A stretch of 64,000 bases of DNA from Lentzea flava (GTDB taxonomy: Bacteria > Actinomycetota > Actinomycetes > Mycobacteriales > Pseudonocardiaceae), in contig NZ_BMRE01000012.1 of the NCBI RefSeq assembly GCF_014648475.1, forward strand, positions 1 to 64,000. The letters are read 5' to 3'. Positions within the stretch are counted from its first letter, which is position 1. Each line of letters opens with the position of its first letter. Below the pieces are notes generated by a model. It saw only the letters and a list, made by a program, of their open reading frames with translations. It was not told the origin of the DNA and did no database searches. Below are positions 8,115-15,660 of this stretch, piece by piece. The position numbers and the translations under genes are program-made.

Positions 8115-9302
8115 GTGCACGCTGAGACGACGGCGCGGCCCGGCACCGCCGCCGGACTGCGCCGGGTGCTGATCGTCCTGTGCACCACCGAGATCATCAG
8201 CTGGGGCGTGCTCTACTACGCCTTCCCGGTGCTGCTGCCGACCATCAGCTCCCGCACCGGGTGGTCGTTCGCGGCGATCACCGCCGGGTTCTCCGCGAGC
8301 CAGGTCGTCGCGGGCCTGGTGGGAATCCCGGTGGGCAGGCTGCTCGACCGCCACGGCCCGCGCGCCGTCATGACGACCGGTTCGGTCCTCGCCGCGCTCG
8401 CGCTCGTGGCACTGGCGACCGCGCACTCGCTCGCGTGGTTCGCGGCGGCGTGGCTGCTGGCCGGTGTCGCGATGGCCGGGGTCTTCTACGCTCCCGCGTT
8501 CGCCGCGCTGACCCGCTGGTACGGAGCCCGCCGGGTGACCGCGCTGACCGCGGTCACGCTGATCGCAGGCCTGGCGAGCACCGTGTTCGCGCCGCTGACC
8601 GCCGTGCTGAACGACCACCTGGACTGGCGCGGCACCTACCTCGTGCTCGCCGGGTTCCTCGCCGCCACCACGGTCCCGCTGCACCTGTGGGGCCTGCGAC
8701 TGCCGTGGCCGGCGATCGAGCACGAGACCGCCCACACGCCGTCCGCGGTGGCGCGCAGCAGGCCGTTCCTGGTGCTCGTGGTCGCGATGAGCCTGGCGGC
8801 GTTCAGCGTGTACGCCGTCGTGATCAACCTCGTCCCGCTCCTCACCGAACGCGGCATGACGACCTCGGCCGCCGCGGTGGCGCTCGGGCTGGGCGGGGTG
8901 GGCCAGGTGCTCGGCCGGCTCGGCTACGCCAGGCTGGCCGCGCGGACGTCGGTGCGCGTCCGCACCCTGGTGATCCTGCTGGTCAGCGCGGCCGTGACGA
9001 TCCTGCTGGGCGTGGTGCCCGGCCCGGCCCTGCTGCTGATCGCGGGCTCGGTGCTCGCCGGTGTCACGCGCGGGATCTTCACGCTGGTGCAGGCGACCGC
9101 GATCACCGACCGGTGGGGCCCTGTCCACTACGGACAGCTCAACGGTCTGCTCACCGCGCCGGTCATGCTCACGGCCGCCATCGCGCCGTGGGCGGGCAGC
9201 GCCCTGGCGGCGGTGTTCGGTGGCTATCCGGCGGTGTTCGTCGTGCTCGGGCTGATCGGGGTGCTGGCGGCGGTGCTGTCGACCGCCAGCGTGCCGCGCT
9301 AG
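8115..9302 (+). CDS. Major facilitator superfamily transporter
   Basis: A 395-residue 12-TM MFS protein. The loop 2-3 motif appears as GIPVGRLLDRHGPRAVM (G-x-x-x-D-R-x-G-x-R), and the second half begins near RPFLVLVVAMSLAAF. The conserved WYGARR and FFAPLTAVL-like stretches (VFAPLTAVL, about residue 160) suggest the oxalate/formate antiporter-like or cyanate-type clade; the substrate cannot be read. The start is GTG at 8115, with a weak ribosome binding site. Convergent with the SARP-type regulator gene. Confidence 0.88.
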   Translation: MHAETTARPGTAAGLRRVLIVLCTTEIISWGVLYYAFPVLLPTISSRTGWSFAAITAGFSASQVVAGLVGIPVGRLLDRHGPRAVMTTGSVLAALALVALATAHSLAWFAAAWLLAGVAMAGVFYAPAFAALTRWYGARRVTALTAVTLIAGLASTVFAPLTAVLNDHLDWRGTYLVLAGFLAATTVPLHLWGLRLPWPAIEHETAHTPSAVARSRPFLVLVVAMSLAAFSVYAVVINLVPLLTERGMTTSAAAVALGLGGVGQVLGRLGYARLAARTSVRVRTLVILLVSAAVTILLGVVPGPALLLIAGSVLAGVTRGIFTLVQATAITDRWGPVHYGQLNGLLTAPVMLTAAIAPWAGSALAAVFGGYPAVFVVLGLIGVLAAVLSTASVPR

Positions 9303-9364
9303 CGGGTCAGACCCACGCGGACCGAGCGCGTTCGCTGGAGTCACCGAACCAATTCGACGTTCGC

Positions 9365-11074
9365 TCAGCGGACACCGGCGGCACCCCGGCAGCGGTCCTC
9401 TTCGAGAGGCCGGTGCAGGGTGGAGTACAGCTCGGCCGCTTCGAGGAACAACGCCGCGGCCTGGGTGGTCTGCCCGGTCGCCCTGCGGAGTTCGGCCCTG
9501 ATCTCCCACAGCGCGGCCGACCACGGGCCGCCCTGCCACAGCCCGCTGATCCGTTCCGCCTCCGCGAGGTGCCGTCGTGCCCGGCCCAGGTCGTTCGCCC
9601 GCACGCAGGCCCGCGCCGCCTCGATCCGGAAGGCCATCGAGCACGGGTCGCACACGTGCGTCGCCTCGGCGAGCAGGCGCTCGCCGTCGCGGACCGCGCC
9701 CAGTGCCTCGACGAGCCCGCCCGCGGCGAGCACGCGCAGTCCGTGGATCCGGATGACCAGGTGCGACCGGATGCCCGACGAGTGCGCGAGCGGCATGGCG
9801 CGGTCGAGCAGTGCGGCGGCGGCCCGGCGATCTCCGCGCCGCACCTGCGTCTCCGCGGCACGTTCGAGCGCGATGCTCTGTGCCGAGAGGCATCCCGCCC
9901 GCTCCGCGTCCGTCAGCGACAGGTCGAGGTGCGCGCGTGCCTCGTCGAGATGGCCGGACAGCAGCGCGAACTCGCCGAGCAGCAGGTGGGCCAGTGCCCG
10001 GCCCGCGGTCGAGTCCGCCGCCGTCGCGATGCCGAGCAGGTCCCGGCCGAACGACTCCGCGCCCTCGTGTCCTTCCGGTCCGTACAGGTAGAACTCCTGG
10101 AAGCACAGGTGCGCGTCGAACACGGCGTTCTCCAGGTTCGCGGATCGCCGGACGGAGTCGGCGAACTCCTGCCGGAACTGCTCGTGCCACGTGCCCCGCG
10201 CGTAGGCGACGAGCGCGAGCAGTGTGGACGCCTCGCCCAGCTCGTGCCCGAGGCCCGCGTCCAGCGCCAGCGCGCGTGCCCGCTTGGCCAGCCGCTCGGC
10301 CTCCTCGACGTTGCGCCGGCCCCAGGCGACCAGGCCGTTGGCGAGGGTCACCGCCACCGTCTGCTCGACCGACGGCGGCTCGGCGCCCTCGGCCAGCGCC
10401 GTCTCGTAGAGCGCGACCGTCTCGGCGTCCGGCCCGACGCCGACGCGTTCCCGCAGCGCCTCACGCAGGCGTTCGAACTGGCGCAGCGCCTCGCGCCGCC
10501 GTCCGGCCGCGAGGTGACGCCGCATCATCGCCCGATGCGCTTCCTCGTCGGTCTCGTCGAGCTCCAGCAACCGGGTCCAGTCCCCGGCGGCCCGCAGCAG
10601 CGCGACGTACCGCGACCTCGCCCTGGCCCGCGGCTCCTCCGCCCACCACTCGTACCGGTCGTCCGGCAGCAGGTCACCGCCGTACCTCGCGGCCGCCGCC
10701 GCACACGCCCGCGCGTCGCCCGACGCCAGCGCGGTGTCGGCGTCCCGGTTGAACCGTTCGAGGTCGCAGTCGAGGCACCCGTCCGGCCACAGCGCCAGCA
10801 CCTGGCCGTCGACGGCGATCGCGCCGGGACCGCCGAGCGCCCGGCGGGCGTAGTGCACGGCCTTGCGCAGGTTCGCACCCGCCGCCTCGACGGGCAGATC
10901 CGGCCACAGCAGCTCCATGACCTGTTCGCGGTGCAACCGGTGCCCGGTCTCGATCGCCAGGAGCTTCACGACGTCGGCGGCACGCCGGCTGCGCCAGGCA
11001 TGGGCAGGGACGGGGCTGCCGTCCACGGTGACGCCAAACCCGCCGAGCACGCGCACCTGGCAGGTGGCAGGCAT
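9365..11074 (-). CDS. BTAD-domain (SARP/AfsR-like) transcriptional regulator
   Basis: A 569-residue regulator. Residues 1-95 form an OmpR-like winged helix (QVRVLGGFGVTVDG, then LLWPDLPVEAAGANLRKAVH), about 95-240 a bacterial transcriptional activator domain made of helical repeats (FNRDADTALASGD to MMRRHLAAGRRREALRQFERL), and the rest TPR-like helical repeats. There is no NB-ARC module, unlike full AfsR. Proteins of this type activate secondary-metabolite or stress genes. It is divergent, across 88 bp, from the DUF4242 gene at 11163, so that gene is the likeliest target. No biosynthetic cluster is visible next to it. Confidence 0.88.
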   Translation of the reverse strand: MPATCQVRVLGGFGVTVDGSPVPAHAWRSRRAADVVKLLAIETGHRLHREQVMELLWPDLPVEAAGANLRKAVHYARRALGGPGAIAVDGQVLALWPDGCLDCDLERFNRDADTALASGDARACAAAAARYGGDLLPDDRYEWWAEEPRARARSRYVALLRAAGDWTRLLELDETDEEAHRAMMRRHLAAGRRREALRQFERLREALRERVGVGPDAETVALYETALAEGAEPPSVEQTVAVTLANGLVAWGRRNVEEAERLAKRARALALDAGLGHELGEASTLLALVAYARGTWHEQFRQEFADSVRRSANLENAVFDAHLCFQEFYLYGPEGHEGAESFGRDLLGIATAADSTAGRALAHLLLGEFALLSGHLDEARAHLDLSLTDAERAGCLSAQSIALERAAETQVRRGDRRAAAALLDRAMPLAHSSGIRSHLVIRIHGLRVLAAGGLVEALGAVRDGERLLAEATHVCDPCSMAFRIEAARACVRANDLGRARRHLAEAERISGLWQGGPWSAALWEIRAELRRATGQTTQAAALFLEAAELYSTLHRPLEEDRCRGAAGVR

Positions 11075-11162
11075 GGGGCGACCCTACGTCGGCCGGCGTG
11101 GGAACGCTCGGGGAACGCCCCGCGCCCTAACCTCGCCGCACACAGCCGGAAAGGAGAACGCG

Positions 11163-11411
11163 ATGCTGTTCATGGACGTCCACAACGAACTGCCCGAAGG
11201 CGCCACCGCGAAGGACGTGGCGGAAGCGCACGAAGCCGACCTGCGCACCCAGGACCAGCACGGCGTGCGCTACCTCAACTACTGGGTCGACGACCAGGCG
11301 GGCAAGGTCTTCTGCCTGGTGGAGGCCCCGGACGCGGAGGCGGCGCACCGAGTGCACCGCGAAGCGCACGGTCTCGTCGCCGACGAGATCTACCCGGTCG
11401 TGCAGGGATAG
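11163..11411 (+). CDS. DUF4242 (SCO4226-like) small protein
   Basis: An 82-residue protein of the DUF4242 family, a ferredoxin-like alpha/beta fold; the Streptomyces coelicolor member SCO4226 binds nickel. Visible features are MLFMDVHNELPEG at the start and FCLVEAPDAEAAHRVHREAHG, with histidines suited to metal binding. The ATG at 11163 follows AAGGAG by 6 bp. It is divergent from the BTAD regulator and only 5 bp ahead of a truncated cupin gene, so it was probably the first gene of a small regulated operon now broken by a deletion. Confidence 0.85.
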   Translation: MLFMDVHNELPEGATAKDVAEAHEADLRTQDQHGVRYLNYWVDDQAGKVFCLVEAPDAEAAHRVHREAHGLVADEIYPVVQG

Positions 11412-11416
11412 CCGTC

Positions 11417-11647
11417 ATGGGCACCCCGGCGGCCAGGGCCGAGTTCGAACCCGGCTGGCGCTGGTCGCGCGACGTCGCGCCGATCGCGGGCACCGAGTCC
11501 TGCCAGGGCGCTGCACACCGCTGTCCACTTCGGACTCACCCGCGCTGGACCGGACGATCACCGGGCCTGTGGTGCGCTCCCGCGAGCTCCGTCTTCCCCG
11601 TCCGTGCCCGAGCACGGCGGCGCGGGCGGGTGAGCGGCGCGGGCTGA
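11417..11647 (+). pseudogene. Truncated cupin-domain protein (N-terminal remnant)
   Basis: The first about 31 codons from ATG 11417 (GTPAARAEFEPGWRWSRD, then VAPIAGTESCQ) match the opening of small cupin proteins that typically continue into a metal-binding beta-barrel. After TESCQ the homology ends abruptly and the frame continues as low-complexity Arg/Pro-rich residues up to a stop at 11645-11647. The barrel with its His residues is gone. The tail of the convergent MFS gene (from 11536) is also aberrant, so a deletion joining the two genes near 11510-11700 is the simplest explanation. Confidence 0.6.
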
Positions 11648-12906
11648 AGCGGATGGCCTGCCGGGTGCGCGACGCCGCGCTGCCGGCGCAGCACCCGGTG
11701 GGCGAGCGCCGTCCGCCGGTGCGGGGATGCGCCGAAGAGAACAGCCGCGCTCACCGTCGTGAGCAGCGTGATGGTGCCCGCCAGCACCAGCGTCGTGCTC
11801 GCCCCGAGCCGCTCGCACAACCAGCCGAGCAGGGGAGCGCCGACAGCGCCCGCGGCGGCACCGGCGGACCCGCTGATCGCGAGCATCCGGCCGCGCATGC
11901 CGTCTTCGGAGTCGAGCTGCAGGCGGGTGCTCATGGTCGTGTCGATCAGCACCGCCGCGGCGGCGATGGGCACGATCACGACGGCGAACGCGACCGGCCC
12001 CGACACGAGACCGCCGATCACCTGGAGCAGGCTGGCGAGAGCCGCGGCCACGAGCAGAAGACGCACGGACAGCGTGCGCCGCGCCGCCGCGACCAGACCT
12101 CCGAGCACGGTCCCGACGGCGAACACCGACGACAGCACGCCGTACATCGCCGCGTCGGCACTCATGGCCGCCATCGTGACCTGGTAGTTGCGGCCGAGAC
12201 AGGACAACACGAACCCGAGCGTCACGAGCAGCAGCAACCGACCGCTGGTGGCGACGTACCGCAGACCGTCCCGCACCCCGGCGCGATTCGGGGCGCTCGT
12301 GGCGAGCACGTGCAGCTCCTCACGGCGAATTGTCAGCACGGTGGCGATGACGGCGACGAAGCTGAGGCTGTTGAGCACGAACAGGACAGGCGCGCCGACG
12401 AGCGCGGTCAGCACACCAGCCGTGCTCATGCCGATGATCCGCCCCACCGAGTTGATCACCGAGCCGAGCGCCACCGCGTTGCCGAGACCGTCACGCGGCA
12501 CGATCTGGCTGCTCAGCCGCCCGAACGCGGGACCGTCGAACACGGAGATCAACCCTGCGGCGCAGGTGAGCGCGTAGATCGTCGCCATCGGCAGACCGGA
12601 CCACACGGCGAATCCGAGCACGCCCGCCAGCACAGCGTGCATCACCTGGCAGACGAGCACGATCCGGCGCACCGGGAACCGGTCGGCGAGCGCACCCGCC
12701 CACGGGCCGAGCAGGACGGCGGGCAGCGTGCTGAGCAACACCGAGATCCCCACCGAAGTCACAGATCCGGTGCGCTCCAGCACCACCCAGTTCACACCGA
12801 TGACCTGCATCCAGGAGCCGGTGACGGAAACCAGGTCCGCGGCGGCCCATCGGCGGTAGTTCCGGTGGCGCAGCGCACGGAACATCGGCGGCATCGTTCG
12901 CCGCAA
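11536..12906 (-). CDS. MFS transporter, EntS/MFS_3-like exporter with aberrant C-terminus
   Basis: A 456-codon frame encoding a 12-TM MFS protein of the MFS_3 (enterobactin exporter-like) group: FRALRHRNYRRWAAADLVS at the start, GPWAGALADRFPVRR in loop 2-3, and IDTTMSTRLQLDSEDGMRGR in the second half. The TTG at 12906 has AAGGAG 7 bp upstream; ATG codons follow at 12894 and 12885. The last 50-60 residues, after LFGASPHRR, are Arg/Pro-rich and unlike the family, suggesting that the original stop was lost when the neighbouring cupin gene was truncated. The membrane part looks intact, so function may be kept. The TetR gene 127 bp upstream on the same strand is a likely regulator. Confidence 0.85.
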   Translation of the reverse strand: MRRTMPPMFRALRHRNYRRWAAADLVSVTGSWMQVIGVNWVVLERTGSVTSVGISVLLSTLPAVLLGPWAGALADRFPVRRIVLVCQVMHAVLAGVLGFAVWSGLPMATIYALTCAAGLISVFDGPAFGRLSSQIVPRDGLGNAVALGSVINSVGRIIGMSTAGVLTALVGAPVLFVLNSLSFVAVIATVLTIRREELHVLATSAPNRAGVRDGLRYVATSGRLLLLVTLGFVLSCLGRNYQVTMAAMSADAAMYGVLSSVFAVGTVLGGLVAAARRTLSVRLLLVAAALASLLQVIGGLVSGPVAFAVVIVPIAAAAVLIDTTMSTRLQLDSEDGMRGRMLAISGSAGAAAGAVGAPLLGWLCERLGASTTLVLAGTITLLTTVSAAVLFGASPHRRTALAHRVLRRQRGVAHPAGHPLQPAPLTRPRRRARARTGKTELAGAHHRPGDRPVQRG

Positions 12907-13033
12907 AACACAACTCCTTCAACGGGGACTGGGCCAGACACCACCCGGCCCGGACCGCGACAAGGCTACGTGCGGACATGTCGCGTCCAAACGTGAGAAC
13001 GTTCACCCCTCAGCGGGTAACGCTGGTCTGCGA

Positions 13034-13633
13034 TCAGAACGAGCCGGGCTGCACCGCGTGCATGGCGTCGTCCACGAGGCGGCGCAGGGACTCCGTTCCG
13101 TCGCTCTGCAACCACACGCCGTTGGCGACGCTGAAGCACGCGAGCGCGGCGGCGGTGAGCGCCGCCGGGCGCGGGTCGTGGTCCGCGGGAGACAGGGCCA
13201 TGCGTTCGGCGACGAGCGGCGTCAGCAGGTCCTGCCACTGCTTCTGCTGCTCCACGCGGCCGGCCCGCAGCGCCGGTGACTGGTCGGTGATCCGCAGCAG
13301 CGTGAGGCCGTGGCGCGGGTCGTGTTCGGTGGCGTCCACGATCACGTCGAACGAGCGGCGCAGCGCGGTCCAGGCGTCCTCCTCGGCGGGACGGCCGGCG
13401 AGCCTGTCGGCCAGCAGCGCGCCGACCTTCTCGAACTTCACCAGGACGACGTCCTCTTTGGACGCGAAGTAGCGGAAGAAGCTGCGCTGCGACATCCCGA
13501 CCGCGGCGGCGATCTCGTCCACCGTGGTGGTGTCGTATCCCTGCCGGACGAACAGGTCCCACGCGACGTCCATCAGCTGGGAACGCACCGCCTGACGGGT
13601 CCTCTCCCGCAGGCCTTGCTGCTTCGCACTCAC
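13034..13633 (-). CDS. TetR-family transcriptional regulator
   Basis: A 199-residue repressor-type protein. The N-terminal helix-turn-helix is clear: RSQLMDVAWDLFVRQGYD, TTTVDEIAAAVGMSQRSFFR, YFASKEDVV. The C-terminal ligand domain resembles the MftR/AcrR-like C-terminal type. The GTG start at 13633 is chosen because it begins directly before the basic N-terminal helix. It is divergent from the secreted SnoaL gene at 13740, and a perfect 14-bp inverted repeat sits between them; it also precedes the MFS exporter gene on the same strand. Autoregulation and control of both neighbours is the likely arrangement. The inducer is unknown. Confidence 0.92.
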   Translation of the reverse strand: MSAKQQGLRERTRQAVRSQLMDVAWDLFVRQGYDTTTVDEIAAAVGMSQRSFFRYFASKEDVVLVKFEKVGALLADRLAGRPAEEDAWTALRRSFDVIVDATEHDPRHGLTLLRITDQSPALRAGRVEQQKQWQDLLTPLVAERMALSPADHDPRPAALTAAALACFSVANGVWLQSDGTESLRRLVDDAMHAVQPGSF

Positions 13634-13659
13634 CCGATCACTGTAGCTTCCGCCAAACT

Positions 13660-13692
13660 TGTCAGCCACTGACGACTTGTCAGTGGCTGACA
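13660..13692. promoter_or_regulatory. Probable TetR operator, 14-bp inverted repeat
   Basis: TGTCAGCCACTGAC (13660-13673) and its exact reverse complement GTCAGTGGCTGACA (13679-13692) are separated by 5 bp. They lie between the divergent TetR gene and the SnoaL gene. A -35-like TTGTCA (13677-13682) and a -10-like CATATG (13700-13705), 17 bp apart, read towards the SnoaL gene, so a protein bound here would cover its -35 region. Confidence 0.8.
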
Positions 13693-13739
13693 CATGTGAC
13701 ATATGCTGTTGGAACCGTTCGGAGCACCGAAGGAGACAG

Positions 13740-14660
13740 ATGCGTCCCACCACCGCCCTGCCCGGCAAAGCGGCCGCCGTCGTGCTGGCCGTGACTCTCG
13801 GCGCCATGACCGCAGTCGCACCGCAGGCCGTCGCGTCGAGCGCGGCGCAGTACTGGCACCAGAACACGCTCGACAAGCACAAAGCCATCACCGTGCAGGT
13901 GCTCAAGCGTCTCTTCGAGGACGGCGACGTCTCAGTCGTGGACCGCTACATCCGTCCCGGCTACATCCAGCACAACCCGTTGGCCCCCAACGGAACCGCG
14001 GCGCTCAAGGCTCTCGCCGGCCCTTTGACCACGCAGTTCCCGGACCTGAAGTACGACATCAAGCGCGTGATCGCCGACGGCGACCTGGTCCTGGTGCACT
14101 CCAACGTGGTCCTCACGCCCGGCACGCGCGGCTCGGCCGTGGTGGACATCTTCCGCTTCGACCGCGACCACCTGATCGTCGAGCACTGGGACACCGTCCA
14201 AGACGTGCCGGCCACGTCCGTCAGCGGCAACGACATGTTCTCCACGGTCAGCTCCCCGCGCACGAACGAGCCGGGCCCGCGGTGGCTGACGCCGTGCAGC
14301 AGGTCGGCCGCCACCGCCTACTTCGACCAGCTCCTCGTCCGCAAGGACGTCAACGCGGTCGACCGCCTGGCGCCCGAGTACCACCAGCACAACCCCGCCA
14401 TCCCCAGCGGCACAGCGGGCCTGCGGGAGACCTTCTCCGCGTTCTTCCAGCAGTTCCCGCAGCTGACCGTGGACCGCAAGCGCGTCATCGCCGACGGGGA
14501 CCTCGTCGCGATCCACGCCCACTACCGGACCAGTCCCGAGGATCGCGGCCAGTCCGTTGTGGACATCTTCCGCGTACGTCCGGACGGGAAGATCGTCGAG
14601 CACTGGGACGTGGTGCAGGACGTGCCGGCAACATCCGCCAACGACAACACGATGTTCTGA
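13740..14660 (+). CDS. Secreted protein with two tandem SnoaL-like domains
   Basis: A 306-residue protein with an N-terminal signal peptide (residues 1-32, cleavage near VASSA) and two homologous NTF2/SnoaL-like domains. Each has the Y-I/H-QHNP motif (YIQHNPLAPNG; YHQHNPAIPSG), VIADGDLV and IVEHWDxVQDVPATS, so the protein arose by duplication. SnoaL-like folds act as polyketide cyclases, isomerases or binding proteins; an exported double-domain form has no assigned function. ATG with AAGGAG 6 bp upstream. Controlled from the inverted repeat shared with the divergent TetR gene. Confidence 0.85.
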   Translation: MRPTTALPGKAAAVVLAVTLGAMTAVAPQAVASSAAQYWHQNTLDKHKAITVQVLKRLFEDGDVSVVDRYIRPGYIQHNPLAPNGTAALKALAGPLTTQFPDLKYDIKRVIADGDLVLVHSNVVLTPGTRGSAVVDIFRFDRDHLIVEHWDTVQDVPATSVSGNDMFSTVSSPRTNEPGPRWLTPCSRSAATAYFDQLLVRKDVNAVDRLAPEYHQHNPAIPSGTAGLRETFSAFFQQFPQLTVDRKRVIADGDLVAIHAHYRTSPEDRGQSVVDIFRVRPDGKIVEHWDVVQDVPATSANDNTMF

Positions 14661-14774
14661 TCCTGGGACCCGCACTGCCTGAACCGGTTGACTCGCCAGG
14701 ACGTATTCACCGGTGATGCTTTGTCGGGCAACCACGCGTGCCGTTGCCGGCGCCGGGGCGGGGGAGGAGCGCAC

Positions 14775-15593
14775 ATGAACAGTCCCCATGCGCAGATCGC
14801 CTTCCGGGTCGCTCTCGCGCTGGCGGCTGCCGGACTGGGCGGAGCGTTCCTCGCCGCGCTCATAGGTGTGGTGCTGTCTCTCGTCGGCCCCTCGGGAACC
14901 GCCGTCACCAGGTTGTGCGGCAAGACGGACGTCGCACCCGCCGGGGGCAATGACTACCTCGGGCAGAACAACGTGTGGGGCGCGGACACCGCGCAGTGCG
15001 TGGCCGTCGGCGACCAGTCGCTGCGGGTGGAGACAGCCGCGCACGACCGTCCGCCCGACGGCGCCCCGGCCGCCTCGCCCTCGTTGATCAGAGGGTGCCA
15101 CTGGCAGGACTGCACGGACGTCGGAGACCTGCCGGTCCGCGTGTCGGAGATGCCGGAGATCACGAGTGACTGGGTCACCAGACAGGTCGACACCGGCATC
15201 TTCAACGCCGCGTACGTGGTGTGGTTCCACAGCGGCCCGGTCGCGAGCGGCACGCCGGACGGCGCCGAGATGGTGATCTGGATGCGCAGCCGGGGCGGCG
15301 TCAGGCCGGGTGGCTCGGTCGTGGCCGAGAACGTGCTGATCTCCGGCGCGCGCTGGAACGTGTGGCTCGCCAGGGACGGCGGCCGCGTGCGCATCACCTA
15401 CGAGCGCCTCGGCGAGGTCGTCTCGGTACGCGGACTGGACATCCGCGCGTTCACGATGGACTCGGTCGCACGGGGCCACGTTCTTCCCGGCTGGTACCTG
15501 GTCGCGGTCGAGGCCGGGTTCAACCTGTGGCGCGGCGGCGCGGGCAACGTCATCGAGAGCTTCTCGGTCTCCATCGCCGACCGCGTGCGATGA
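14775..15593 (+). CDS. Glycoside hydrolase family 12-like protein with altered acid/base residue
   Basis: A 272-residue exported or membrane-anchored protein: residues 13-42 are a signal peptide or anchor. The rest follows GH12 endoglucanases/xyloglucanases closely: NNVWGADTAQCV, NAAYVVWF, GAEMVIWMRSRGGVRPGGS and WYLVAVEAGFNLWRGG. The nucleophile position is kept as Glu165 (GAEMVIW). The acid/base Glu, which in active GH12 enzymes lies in G-F/T-E-P-W/F, is Asn250 here (GFNLW). Hydrolysis by the usual double-displacement mechanism would be badly impaired, so it may be a glucan-binding protein or a changed activity. ATG 14775 has GGAGGAG 7 bp upstream. Confidence 0.85.
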   Translation: MNSPHAQIAFRVALALAAAGLGGAFLAALIGVVLSLVGPSGTAVTRLCGKTDVAPAGGNDYLGQNNVWGADTAQCVAVGDQSLRVETAAHDRPPDGAPAASPSLIRGCHWQDCTDVGDLPVRVSEMPEITSDWVTRQVDTGIFNAAYVVWFHSGPVASGTPDGAEMVIWMRSRGGVRPGGSVVAENVLISGARWNVWLARDGGRVRITYERLGEVVSVRGLDIRAFTMDSVARGHVLPGWYLVAVEAGFNLWRGGAGNVIESFSVSIADRVR

Positions 15594-15610
15594 CCTTCGG
15601 CCCACCATGC

Positions 15611-15653
15611 CGATGGGGCCGCTTTCGGAAGATGTCCCGAAACGGCCCCATCG
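15611..15653. terminator. Bidirectional hairpin between convergent genes
   Basis: CGATGGGGCCG-C-TTTCGG pairs with CCGAAACGGCCCCATCG across a short loop, giving a stem of about 17 bp with one bulged base. It sits between the ends of the GH12-like gene and kamA and can serve both. Confidence 0.8.
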
Positions 15654-15660
15654 CGGCCTG

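Noticed and set aside
8180..11647. A 1155-codon open frame on the plus strand
   Set aside because: It is a GC-rich shadow across the MFS gene and antisense to the BTAD regulator; residues are Arg/Pro/Ala-rich with no family match. Only its last part coincides with the cupin remnant.
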